From NCBI RefSeq assembly GCF_002878395.1, contig NC_061121.1:19654510-19718509 (forward strand): a DNA stretch of 64,000 bases, in the 5' to 3' direction. The notes below the pieces were generated by a model. The model searched no databases. It was given only the letters and a program-made list of their open reading frames with translations, and was not told the origin of the DNA. The stretch is from Capsicum annuum (Eukaryota > Streptophyta > Magnoliopsida > Solanales > Solanaceae). The translations under genes were made by a program, and so were the position numbers. Shown piece after piece: positions 12,521 through 22,001 of the stretch (position 1 is its first letter; the number at the start of each line of letters is the position of its first letter).

Positions 12521-13010
12521 ATTATGTATATAAGATAACATATTTCATCACTATAATATAAATAATAAAATAAATTAATAACTCTAATAAAATATAAAAT
12601 AAAATAATATAATTTTATATTTTATTTTAATATTATTATATCTTATGCCTGTTGTCAAAGAAAGAAAAGAGTGAGTGCAAATAAAAGTAGGGGGGAGCAT
12701 TAATGGGAGATAGAGTGAGTGAGAATAGGCTCAAAACACAAGAGGAGAAGAAAAGGGCAAATGGAAGATGGTGAAGGGGGAGTTTGACTAGTCGTTGTCA
12801 GCCTTTTCAGCGCATCACGCATGGGCTCTCCCGCTCCCGCCTTATCCCCGCCTCTTTCTCCCCGCTTTTCAACTTTGAATGAATAACTCAAATGTGTAAT
12901 ACTCCCTCCCGGTTGCTTTTAGTAATTGTTATTTATTTCTTAATTAATTTTTTTTTTATTTTTTATTTTACATATTAAAAGAAAATAATTTTTATTTTTA
13001 TTTTATTTTT
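12521..13010. other. Intergenic, AT-rich, one MITE-like end
   Basis: 12540-12660 is extremely AT-rich and partly palindromic (TATAATTTTATATTTTAT). TACTCCCTCCCGG at about 12899 looks like one end of a Stowaway-type MITE, possibly the left end of the family member at 13290-13425. The open frame on the minus strand at 12700-12891 has no recognised similarity. Confidence 0.4.
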
Positions 13011-13014
13011 AACA

Positions 13015-13290
13015 TTAATGATGTTTGATCATGAAAATTAAAACCTTTAAAGTTAAAGTTGAAATTAAAATGTGTTTGTTCATGAATATAATTGGAGTTA
13101 TTTTAAAATTGTTGTGAGAGAAGAAAAATGAAAAAAAGTAAAAAAATAAAAAAATCATTTTAAAAAATATAACTTCAAGTTGTATTTTAAATTCTCATCA
13201 ATTTAGAGTTGTATTTGAAATTCTCATGACCAAACATCAACTTAAATTTGTATTTGACATAAAGTAAAAAAAAACCATGGCCAAATGCTT
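13015..13290. mobile_element. Foldback MITE-like element
   Basis: The left part reads GATGTTTGATCATGAAAATT and the right part has AATTCTCATGACCAAACATC, its inverted counterpart, followed by CCATGGCCAAATGC. The TGTTTGGCCATGA-type terminus is common in dicot MITEs. The exact boundaries are uncertain. Confidence 0.5.
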
Positions 13291-13425
13291 TTTTCTCCAA
13301 ATTAATTCAAAACACAATGATAAATATCATTTAATAAGATTAATAAGGTAAAATAATCATGTCAATAATTATTTTTAATGAGTGTATAAATTAAAATGTG
13401 ACAAGTAAAATCGAATAGTGAAATT
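13291..13425. mobile_element. Stowaway-like MITE remnant
   Basis: It shares CTCCAAATTAATT, ACACAATG, ATCATTTAATAAGA and GGTAAAATAATCAT with the remnants at 7390-7549 and 20285-20455, and ends near GACAAGTAAAATCGAA. Confidence 0.45.
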
Positions 13426-13964
13426 ATGTGATATGATAATAGCAACACCAGAAATAAAACAAAAAATATATCTAGATATTGAAACACCTAATTTTCTTTC
13501 AAATGATTTAGCATATAGTCAAGTCTCTTAAATTTGTTAGTATTAGATACTTGAACTATGCTAAATTTTAATTGAACATATCAATTTCTAATAAGGTTTC
13601 TTAACTAAACATTTTAAATTCTATTTGGGAGAAAATTTGGATATGTTTCCATTTGTCTATTAAACCTCCTCCAATTGTACACATCAATTTCAATTAAAAA
13701 AATGTATAGATTTTTATGGCTTAATGAGCCAAAGACATATAATTAAATAAATAACATATTTTATCTTATTAATTTATGAAGATACATACAAAAGTTGTTT
13801 CAAAATTTTAATCAAAATTTATTACAAATTGAGGTGTTTAATTAAATAAAAACTTAGTTCGATATCTTGATAAAATTTAAAGCACTGATTATGTATTAAA
13901 AACCCCCCTCCGCCAACACCTCCCAAAAAAAAAACACTTAAAATGCACTGTAGACAGCCATTTA

Positions 13965-14914
13965 GGGTGTGTTTGGTATGAAGGAAAATATTTTTCAGAA
14001 AATATTTTCCAGTTTTCTTATGTTTGGTTGGCTTATATGTTTTGAAAAATATTTTTCAAATCAACTTATTTTCCTTAAATCCAAGGAAGATGACTTCCCT
14101 TCAAAAAAAAGGAAAACATTTTTCAAAATTTTATTTCAACCTCACTTTAAAGTTGAAATGTTCATACAATTCTTAAAATTATCTACCCCGCCCCCAATAT
14201 CCTATCACCCCGACACCATCCCTATCCCTACCCCTACCCCTACCCCTCCCAAAATTTTATTGTTTTAAAAAGTATGTCAAAAAAATTTCTTAGTTCATAT
14301 CAAAAAAATTTCTTAGTTCATCCCCTACCTCCACTCCACCCCTACCCCTACCCCTACCAACTCCTTTCAGAAAATAATATCTATATTTTATTTAAAAAAT
14401 TAAACTTTTCTCTTACCCCATACCCCTACTCTCCCTCCCCCCTTACCAACCCCCTCTCCCATCCCTTCCCCCCACCCTGGCCCCAACCTAAAAAAATAAA
14501 TAAATTATTTTTAAAAAATTTTCAATTTTTTTCTTCCCCCTTCCCCCTACCCCCGCGCCAATTTTTTTAAAAAAATTCTAAACTTTTTCTTACCCCACCC
14601 CTACTGCCTATTCTGACACCCCCACCCACCCGCCTACCAACCCCTTTCCTCAAAAAGGATTTAATTTTTTTAATTTGTTTTTTAAAAAAGATATCTAAAA
14701 TATATTTTTACGCTTTAACTAAACACTAAAATGTATTTTTCGAAAAATATTTTTTCATTCAGCAACCAAATACTAGAAAATATTTTTCGAAAAATATTTT
14801 TCATCCACCAACCAAACATAAGAAAACAAGTAAGAAATCAACTTGTTTTCAGGAAAACATTTTCTAGGAAAACATTTTTCATGGAAAACATTTTCCTTCA
14901 TACCAAACACACCC
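13965..14914. mobile_element. PIF/Harbinger-like (Tourist-type) MITE, 950 bp
   Basis: The element begins GGGTGTGTTTGGTATGAAGG and ends with its inverted copy, CCTTCATACCAAACACACCC. Further inward the ends carry repeated GAAAATATTTTTC words in both orientations. It is flanked by TTA on both sides (13962-13964 and 14915-14917), the 3-bp target-site duplication of PIF/Harbinger elements. It has no transposase. The open frames inside it are low-complexity by-products. The interior holds C-rich blocks described separately. Confidence 0.85.
14182..14650. repeat. C-rich CCCCTA-type low-complexity blocks
   Basis: Several pyrimidine-rich blocks of the form (CCCCTA)n and CCACCC alternate with A/T-rich spacers such as AAAAAATT. 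The clearest runs are at about 14218-14250 and 14338-14358. The opposite strand is G-rich (TAGGGG repeats). The alternation suggests amplification of a module inside the MITE. Confidence 0.75.
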
Positions 14915-14917
14915 TTA

Positions 14918-15350
14918 GGAGTCATTTGGTGGAGTGTATAAGAATAATGCAAAATATGGTGTATTAGTAATGCTTGCGGTAATTATGCTTGTATTTTTCT
15001 TATGCAATGTTTTGTTTGATGTATTAAAAAAATATGAATTACATAATTTTAAAAAATATATTTTCTTTTTTACATAATACACTCAATATATATGTTGGAA
15101 AGGATGCAATTTTTTTTTTAAGGGATGATAGGATCTTTAAGGATGTTAATGAATACATTAGATCCATTGCATTATTAATGTCATGAATTTTGAGGTGTTA
15201 GTAATACACACCTCAATACACAATAGAGTGTATAACTAATGTTTGCATTAGTTATACATAGGGTAAAAAGATGTACCAAACAAAGTACTATTAATACACA
15301 TTAAACTAATACATGTATTAACATTCTAATACACTCTACCAAACGACCCC
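14918..15350. mobile_element. Second MITE, abutting the first
   Basis: The left end GGAGTCATTTGGTGGAGTGT and the right end ACACTCTACCAAACGACCCC form an inverted repeat with 3 mismatches in 20. The interior repeats TAATACA and ATGCTTGC-type words. TTA precedes it (14915-14917) and TAG follows, so the 3-bp target-site duplication is imperfect. It looks like a Tourist-like, non-coding element. Confidence 0.7.
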
Positions 15351-16623
15351 TAGTGCTTTCGAGTTTTATGTAATAAATGCACTGCTTTTTTAGTACCACT
15401 TAGAATTAATACACCATTAACTCTATGGAATTTCCTTGAATGTTTGCTATCATCAGAATGGGAAAAAACAATCAATCTTCCACACAATTCAATGAAATTT
15501 CCAGGAAAGTTCCCAACAATTTGTGAGACCTTCCTAAGTTTTCTTAAGGTTTAAATTCAAAGAGTTTCATGTCCAAACAAACCTAGTGTCATCTATTTAA
15601 GAGTATGATGATATGCTGAGTTAAAATTTCAAACAAGAATTAACATGTGCACCCAAGAATATCAGTAAGGAGCTAATAAACATTACACTAATCAGACGAA
15701 AAGTTAGATAAATAAAAGATCAACTTTTCTTTTTATTTGTTCAAGGAAAATGTCCTTCACAAGCATAGAATCTTCTTTGCAAAATCATTTGACTCAGATA
15801 AGAATATCTCTTTTTTTAAAAAGAAATTTGCTTTCACCAGTTTTGGAGTAGCTTTGGAGTAACTGACAAAATTCCTGGCATCTAATGAGAAGGCCATGAA
15901 TTCAGACCGTAGGAATAACATTTGACAGAAATACAAAATAATAATATTGTACACTCAATTCTTTCCATCAGATTTTTCTCTAGATCCCACATGTTATAAG
16001 AACTTTAATGTACCGAAATACCTTTTTGTTGTTTTTAAATTTTCGAGCATTTTATTCATTTCCTATAAACAGTTACAGATGGATTAAAGCAGTCAAGAAT
16101 CTCAGCCACACAAGTTGAAACATTGGAACAAAATCATCCACCTTTTCCTTTCATGTTCCTTGTGGATTTTCAACTTTCTTTTTTAACTTTTGGAAGACTC
16201 ATTGTTAATCCTCCAGTTTTATTCCAGTTAATGGATACATATATAAGTCTTAACATTTCATAAAAGATGGCTTATCATAATTAGTCCGAAAGTTAGGCTG
16301 ATGACAGTTGCTTTTTATTAAATTTGGCTGCTACTTTAAATGGCTTTATCAACCCTATGTAGTTTGTGGTCTATATTAGTACAAAAGTTAAAAAGAATAC
16401 GTAGCCAGTTAGCCACCCCTTAAAACTTATCCGAACTAAATGATGTTTCAATTAAATACTCATTTTTTAAAAAGTGCTCTAGTTCGACATTTTTTGTTCA
16501 AATTTTGAGAAACTTTTGAGCATGTTTTTATTCGTCTATCAAATAACTAACTATAAATGTGCAACAACGTAAGAGTTAAAAAAAAATGCTATAAATGAAC
16601 CAAGATTCACTTCATTAGGAGCT
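15351..16623. other. Intergenic, no recognised gene
   Basis: Ordinary AT-rich sequence. The minus-strand open frame at 15757-15954 has no recognised features. Confidence 0.45.
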
Positions 16624-16770
16624 GAGCTATTCATTTGGAACACGAGTTAGTTCGAGTGTTGTATTGTTAGTAGAGCTATTCATTTAGAACACGAGTTGGT
16701 TCGAGTGTTGTGTTGTGAGTAGAGCTATTTATTTGAAACACGAGTTAGTTCGAGTGTTGTATTGTGACAA
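16624..16770. repeat. 49-bp tandem repeat, three copies
   Basis: GAGCTATTCATTTGGAACAC followed by GAGTTAGTTCGAGTGTTGTATTG repeats at 16624, 16673 and 16722 with a constant 49-bp period and a few substitutions. It lies about 550 bp beyond the expansin stop codon. Confidence 0.9.
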
Positions 16771-17322
16771 ATTTAAGAGGTTGGTTATTTATCAAGCCAA
16801 AATATACAAAAGGAAAACAGAGAAAAAGATACAAAATTTCAATACATAATAAGCATAATCTTCTTGAATCATTACTAGTTAAAATGGATCTTTACACTTT
16901 AGCCCTCACACAAATTCCATCTCCAGCTATAGGCTGAAGCCAAAAAAGATAAAAATAAGAGGCTGCCAAACATGCCCCTACCAACTGCGGGTGGTAAAAG
17001 TCCACCACTGCTTTCCTCTTCTGCCCTTCACAGAAGGAAAAATTACCAAAATAAACCCCCAAAAAACCCAAAGTGTGGCCTTAAGAATTAGGGTCCCAAA
17101 AGTAGTAAAGGGTACCCTTAATTCAAACAACAATGAAAAAAAAGGACAATTTTAAAATATGCCCTTTTCATTTTTCACCCTAAAAGTCCACACCTTGACC
17201 ACCAAAATACAACTATACTAAATACTAATAGTGTCACAATATAATACTAGTGACCAATTCAGTATACATAATAATAATAATACTAGTAATGATACCCAAT
17301 TTAACTAAACTACTAAATGCCT
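16771..17322 (-). other. 3' flank of the expansin gene
   Basis: Non-coding sequence immediately downstream of the stop codon on the minus strand. It must hold the 3' untranslated region, but no unambiguous poly(A) signal could be assigned. A (TAATAA)n stretch lies near 17268-17284. Confidence 0.5.
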
Positions 17323-19239
17323 TTAGTGGAATTGAGCACCAGTATATGTCTGTCCAAATGACCAATGAGCAGGAGCAACATTGTATGAGATCAAACTTCT
17401 ACCATCACCTGTAGAAGCAGCAGTGGCGAAATTAGAAATTTCGCTCCGAATGTTCAAAAATGTAAATTTTGACTTACATATACAGTATTATTTTCAGTAT
17501 ACACAGTATAATACTGACCTGTAGTAACCTTAAATGAGAGGGTTTGGCCATTAAGGTAGTTGTTGTTTTGCCAGTTTTGTCCCCAGTTTCTTGACATTGG
17601 TTGCCAACCAGTTCTCGATCCTTTAACAGCCACAGTATGAACATCACCACTACCCCCAACATTTGTGACTAGTACTAAGTTGAAGTATGAATGACCATTG
17701 ATTGTGAACCTGATTCCTCCCCTTCTTCTGCAGGGTACCCTGTATTTTTTTTGGTTAAAAGATTGGTTATGGATATACGGATATACACAGATTATACACT
17801 ATATACATGGTTATATATGTATTATACATGATTTATACATCCTGGCTATTTTAAGTTTATGTGGTTAGGAGGACAACTATTCGAGTTAATTCTTCATATT
17901 TTTATTCTTCTTTTTAAAATGGGAAGGAAATTATAAGGTAGGGAATCGAACCCTCAACAATAACATGTAAGTATAGGTAGTTAAACAACTAAACTACTAA
18001 GATTCCTTGTATTGGTCATATTATGGTTTTATATGGTGTCAATATTTTGTAACTTAGTATCTTGTGATGTTCCAAGTTTTAACAAAACCAAGAAAGAAGT
18101 AAAGGCTAAAAAGAACTGAGGACACAATTGAGAAGAGCCAAATGGGAACACATTTATAACTTAGGGTATTTTCTACCATAACAACAACCAAGAAAGAAGT
18201 AAATGTTAAAGAATACCATTGAAAAGAGCCACAAGGGAAACTTCCATTGATAAAGTTAAAACCAAACCAAGGGGACCACCATGTGGTTTCACCATTTTTT
18301 CGCATGCAGAGTAAATTAAGGTCTTTTAATAGGGACCAATTAGAAATTTCATACCTTTGGCTAAGCAATTTAGACCATGTCTAAGGTTTATGACATGTTG
18401 TGAATAGACAATACTCTCAACACTTTTAAGGCACCACAAAACAATAACATAGCCTTTGTAGTCCCAAAATACAACAGCAAAACAGCAAAATACAACACAA
18501 ATGAAATAGCAGATAGTAACACACATTGAAGAATAGGACTTTTAAGGTACTACATCCAACATATTTCACTAAGAATTTACCAAAACCATACCTTCTATAA
18601 GCAACAGGGACAATTCCAGCTTTGTAATGAGCAATGTGTTGGAAAATAGGCTGAGAAAGGTCAAAGTGGTGAAGTGGAGGATTACACCAACCCCCTGCAT
18701 TATTAGGGAGGGCATTGTTTGGTGGGCAAAAGTTGGTAGCTGTTACCACAATAGAACCAGGCAAGCACCCTTGCCCATCATTCACACACCTTAACTCAAA
18801 ACAAGAACCACAACTCAACCCATTGTTGAACATAGCTGTGCTTAAAGCTGCTGTGTTTGTTCCATATCCTTGACTATAAAGATTCCCATATCCACATGCC
18901 CCACCTATTCAAAAATCAAGAATCAACACAAATTTTAACCTCTAAAAAGACAATCCAATGCACTAAAATGCAGAATCCGGGGAATTTCCGGACCGCAAGA
19001 TTATATTATAAGCAGTCTTTTCCTACATTTCTGCAATGACATGGAGACAACAAAACTAAATTTACTCAAAAAGCAAAACTTTTGGGAATTTAAAGGAAAT
19101 GTTGCATACCCATTGTTCCAGAGGCATCACCACCCCCATAGAAAGTAGCATGAGCATTAATCCAACCTCCTCCACCATACCCATAAACAGTTGACACCAT
19201 TGCAAGAAGACCAACAAAGCAAATCCCAAAATAAGCCAT
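17323..19239 (-). CDS. EXPA: Alpha-expansin, four coding exons (249 aa)
   Basis: A secreted cell-wall-loosening protein that acts non-hydrolytically on cellulose-hemicellulose contacts. Exons by splice reading: 19239-19110, 18904-18592, 17739-17519 and 17408-17323, giving 750 nt including the stop with all phases consistent. The start MAYFGIC opens a signal peptide of about 20 residues ending near VYGYGG. The double-psi barrel domain follows, with the TFYGG(G)[18 protein letters not shown] region split over exons 1-2, eight cysteines and the HFDLS motif that marks alpha-expansins. The C-terminal carbohydrate-binding domain has conserved aromatics ([21 protein letters not shown]). Length is normal for EXPA. 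The last intron is unusual (see the insertion entry). It is the only intact host gene found. The exact paralogue cannot be named from sequence alone. Confidence 0.95.
17409..17518 (-). mobile_element. 110-bp hAT-MITE-like insertion acting as expansin intron 3
   Basis: The insertion separates codons for VTT and GDG near the protein's C-terminus. ACCTGTAG (CTACAGGT on the gene strand) is present at both edges, 17407-17414 and 17517-17524, like an 8-bp target-site duplication. Each copy contains CAG|GT, so one supplies the donor (CAG|GTCAGT) and the other the acceptor (TTCTACAG|GT). Removal restores an intact frame in phase 1. The insert contains CAGTGGCGAAATTAG, like the terminus at 12332, but 6 extra bases lie before it and the other end lacks a matching inverted repeat. 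Without splicing, translation reaches a stop about 20 codons into the insert. An older ordinary intron is the alternative. Confidence 0.75.
17740..18591 (-). other. Expansin intron 2
   Basis: Intron of 852 bp, donor AAG|GTATGG and acceptor ATACAG|GGT. It contains a tRNA-like SINE-type segment (17880-18010) and two copies of ACCAAGAAAGAAGTAAA at about 18092 and 18187. Open frames that run out of exon 2 into it are not coding. Confidence 0.85.
17880..18010 (-). mobile_element. tRNA-derived SINE-like segment in expansin intron 2
   Basis: On the minus strand it reads AGTAGTTTAGTTGTTTAACT, resembling a pol III A box, then GAGGGTTCGATTCCCT, a near-perfect B box. No acceptor-stem pairing was found, so it is not a functional tRNA. 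A tRNA-derived SINE head is the likeliest reading. It is in the same orientation as the gene. Confidence 0.5.
18905..19109 (-). other. Expansin intron 1
   Basis: Intron of 205 bp with donor ATGG|GTATGC and acceptor AATAG|GTGG, splitting a glycine codon between exons 1 and 2. This is the expected position for a first expansin intron. Confidence 0.85.
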
Positions 19240-19690
19240 GTTTCCTGCATAAAGATTACAAATTTTTAGCATTTTCTAAGGTATGCACATTCAAGAAACA
19301 TCAACAAATCTAGAAAATTTTGTTCTTCATTCTAGCATTTTCAAGAAAAAGAGGAGGGACATCCCAAAATAAGCCATGTTTCATGCATAAAGATTACAAC
19401 TTTTCACCATTTTCATGAATATACATTAACAAATCTTGAAAATTGTCTCTTCATTCTACTCCCTCCGTTACTAAATACTTGTCATGTTTTATTTTGCACA
19501 CCCCTTGATAAAAACATTAACTAGACGATAAGGATGACAAGTATTTAGGACCCAAGAGTAACATTTTCAAGAAAAGATTACTACTACAACTTTTTAAAAT
19601 TTTCTTGAATACACATTCAAGAAATGTTTAACAAATCTTGAAAATCATGTACTACTACATTCTAGCATTTTCAAGAAAAGAGAGAAAAGG
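19221..19690 (-). repeat. Imperfect triplication around the expansin start
   Basis: The block containing CCCAAAATAAGCCATGTTTC, AAAGATTACAA, CATTTTC and AACAAATCT (19221-19350) recurs at 19359-19455 and, less completely, at about 19582-19690. The second copy keeps the ATG and first five codons of expansin and forms a 16-codon reading frame plus stop at 19377-19327. In that copy the acceptor CAG has become CAT. Confidence 0.8.
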
Positions 19691-19710
19691 GAAAGAAGAA
19701 GGAGTATTAC
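19245..19710 (-). other. Probable intron in the expansin 5' leader
   Basis: A strong acceptor, TTTATGCAG, ends five bases before the ATG of expansin, and a plausible donor, AAA|GTAATA, lies at 19710. Splicing would remove a duplicated false start (19327-19377) and a MITE (19457-19560), leaving a short leader. Transcript evidence is needed; the donor is less certain than the acceptor. Confidence 0.55.
19457..19560. mobile_element. Stowaway MITE in the expansin leader
   Basis: It starts TACTCCCTCCGTTACTAAAT and ends TATTTAGGACCCAAGAGTA; the words CTAAATACTTGTCAT near the left end and ATGACAAGTATTTAG near the right end are inverted copies. TA at each edge fits the Tc1/mariner-type target-site duplication. 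It splits the duplicated leader segments. Confidence 0.75.
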
Positions 19711-19814
19711 TTTGGAGAGTGAGTCTTTTGACTAGCTGGAGAAAATGTGTGACTAAGCAAAGGAAGAGTGAAAATGGGAGTTTGTTGTAGAAAATTGGGA
19801 GGGATTTAGGGAGA

Positions 19815-19822
19815 TATAAATA
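19815..19822 (-). promoter_or_regulatory. Probable TATA box of the expansin gene
   Basis: The minus strand reads CCCTATTTATATCTCCC, a plant-type TATA context, about 575 bp upstream of the ATG. Transcription would be expected to start near 19785, just upstream of a C- and T-rich leader and the proposed leader intron. Confidence 0.55.
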
Positions 19823-20284
19823 GGGAATTTTAAGAGTTAGGGGAGGTTGGCCTTTAAGCTTATGCTATAGTTACACAACTGCAACTGACACTTCTTTTAG
19901 GCTGTTGAGGGGACCAAAAACTACCCTAGAGAGGAACCCATTAATTATTATTATTGTGTTTTTTTATTTTTGGAGTTTTTGGTGGTGGGAATTGAAGGTC
20001 ACTGCACTTTTTTGCTTCTATGCTTTTTGGGTTTTTGATTTATGCCTTTCCTAACAAATAATTTTTTTTAGCATTTCGTTCAAGTCATGAAAATAATTTT
20101 TGGCAGAAATAAAGCGTCAGATTTTGAATAATAAACTCTTGTGATTATGCTTTTATATAGAGAAAATTTTAATGCATCGGAATATTCTTGTAATATATTT
20201 TCTTCTTCTCAAATTATTCGTCTCAAATTTTTTAATTTAATTTTTCATTTTACTTGTCTTTTTTTATTAATCAAGAAGAGACAA
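19823..20284. other. Upstream flank of the expansin gene
   Basis: Presumed promoter-proximal DNA. No specific regulatory motif can be claimed with confidence. Confidence 0.4.
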
Positions 20285-20455
20285 AAAATTTTTTATCATG
20301 TTTTACCCTTTGCATTAATTATTTTTTCTTCAAATTAAAATGTAAACATCATTTAATAAGAATACTACGGTAAACTAGCCATGTTATTAATTATTTTTCT
20401 TAATCAATGTGTCATCTAAATTTGAGATGAGTAATTTGGGATAGAAGAAGTATAT
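20285..20455. mobile_element. Stowaway-like MITE remnant
   Basis: It shares TTTTACCCTTTGCATTAATT, TTCTTCAAATTAAAATGTAAA, CATTTAATAAGAATACTA and GAAGAAGTATA with the remnants at 7390-7549 and 13291-13425. Confidence 0.45.
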
Positions 20456-20464
20456 CATAAAAAG

Positions 20465-20625
20465 AATATCTTGGAATAACTAGTAAAATTATTGTTATGT
20501 GATTAGAAAATCATAGATTCAAGCAGTGGAAACAACCTCTAGCGAAAATACAAGGTAAAGCTATGTTCAACAAATCTTCATAATTCGGCCCTTTGTCGAA
20601 CCGTGCACACAACAAAAATTTTAAT
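20465..20625 (+). mobile_element. AU-like SINE
   Basis: Starts with a tRNA-like head (AACTAGTAAAATTATTGTTA), a decayed B box (TAGATTCAAGC), then GTGGAAACAACCTCT, GGTAAAGCTATGT and TTCGGCCC. This is the same word order as the plant AU/TS SINE consensus as I recall it. Confidence 0.65.
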
Positions 20626-21314
20626 ACAATAAATTAATCTTTTTTTCAATAGCAACTTATAAATTATGTTCGAACATGAATTCAGTTTCTAAAATACTTA
20701 TATTTAACTATGACAAGACAAAATTTTTAGTGTCCGTTTAATTGAATGACAAAACGTGAAATTTTACATGAAATTGAAGGTAAATTTTTTAGTTTTGGGC
20801 CGTGACAAAATAGGTTTTATGGGCTGTAAACGCGTGTATCTTTGTAGGCTTGTGCTCTTTTGTAGTAATAAGACCAAAATTCCCAAGATCCAAGTGGGGT
20901 CTCCTGTTTTTTCCTCTGTTGGTTAAAACTTAAATGAATTTCATTACATTTATCTAAAAAAAAAGAAACAGAATTGTATTTTTCTTTGCTACATGTCTCC
21001 TTAGCTCACCCTTTCTCCTTTCTCATTTTTTTTATAAAATTGAAAAGAGAAAGGTTTAACTCAAACAAAATAAGGAGAAAAAACTTATATAAAAAAATGC
21101 ACAAAATAAATAAAAAATAAAAAGAAGAAGTTGGTGGACAACGACTGTGGAGTCCATTCACTTACAAGTCACTGGCCGACCCACAACTTTTAAATTGTTG
21201 GGCCAATGGCCTTTTGTTTCATTTGATTTTTGCTAGTGCTCATTGTCTCCTTTGCTTCAAAAATTAGTCTTTTCAGTTTCGAACTTTCTCTAAATATTGA
21301 AGGAGAGTTTCAAA
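20626..21314. other. Intergenic, no recognised gene
   Basis: Non-coding sequence; nothing specific recognised. Confidence 0.4.
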
Positions 21315-21440
21315 CTATTGGTAATGTAAGCTTAGCATGATTTATAGATCACAAGTTTAAGTTGTGAAAGCAACCATTAATGCTTGCATTATGATAAGTT
21401 GCTTATATCACATATCTTAAGGTGTGATCTTTCTTCAAAC
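21315..21440 (+). mobile_element. AU-like SINE
   Basis: Contains ATCACAAGTTTAAGTTGTG (decayed B box), AAGCAACCATTAATGCTTGC, AAGTTGCTTATATCACATAT and AAGGTGTGATC, in the order of the AU SINE body. It is related to the antisense copy at 11760-11905, with which it shares ATGCTTGCATTA and its complement. Confidence 0.65.
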
Positions 21441-21600
21441 TTTATGTGAATATGAGATGTTTTGTAAATCGGACTGTACTTCTATTATATATTCTATTTT
21501 TAGTGCACACTTTCTACTTTCATTATGTAAATCTATAAATTAAACATAAAGGAAAGACTGGAATTTAACCAATTAAGTATGTTTATTTCTCTTGCTTGCC

Positions 21601-21840
21601 TGTTGACTATACAAAAGTTGTTATAAATGTATTTACATTATAGTGAATGTCTATCAAGATCTACTTTGATATCTATTAGGATTTGAATCATCTGTTTTTT
21701 ACTCAGACTAGGAGTAAATTTCCTCTATAAATAGGGTTCCTTCATTGTAAATTACCCCTCAAGAATCCCTCAAGTGAAATAACAAATTACTTTCTATTCT
21801 CTCTCTACTCTTCTTCTTTATTGTTTCTTGTTTTATAACA
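21601..21840 (+). mobile_element. Solo-LTR-like fragment
   Basis: It begins TGTTGACTAT and ends TTATAACA, with a TATAAATAG box at 21726-21734 followed by a leader-like CCCCTCAAGAATCCCTCAAG and a CT-rich stretch. These are LTR features, but the 5-bp flanks do not match, so this may be a fragment or have different ends. Confidence 0.45.
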
Positions 21841-22001
21841 AATAATAATATTTTTAATTTTTAGTTGAAGTTACTTTTAGGCCATTGCACTTTAATTTCC
21901 TTTTGAATTAAGTCTAATTTTTGTGTATTGTCACTGTAGGGGTTCAGCCCATGTTATTTTTCTTTTTTAACAATTTCTGCATTTTTTTATCTGTCAAAAG
22001 T

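Noticed and set aside
12700..12891. 63-codon minus-strand open frame
   Set aside because: Low-complexity Ser/Pro-rich tail, no homology recognised and no gene context.
14182..14650. Interstitial telomere repeat
   Set aside because: The unit is CCCCTA, not CCCTAAA, and it lies inside a bounded MITE.
17930..18000. Functional tRNA gene
   Set aside because: There is a good B box but no acceptor-stem or anticodon-arm pairing, so it is called a SINE-like segment.
18426..18833. Open frame extending from expansin exon 2 into the intron
   Set aside because: Expansin homology stops at the AAG|GTATGG donor; the rest is intron 2.
19237..19272. Upstream in-frame start MLKICNLYAGN for expansin
   Set aside because: It spans the acceptor TTTATGCAG that probably ends a leader intron, and the MAYFGIC start gives a normal signal peptide.
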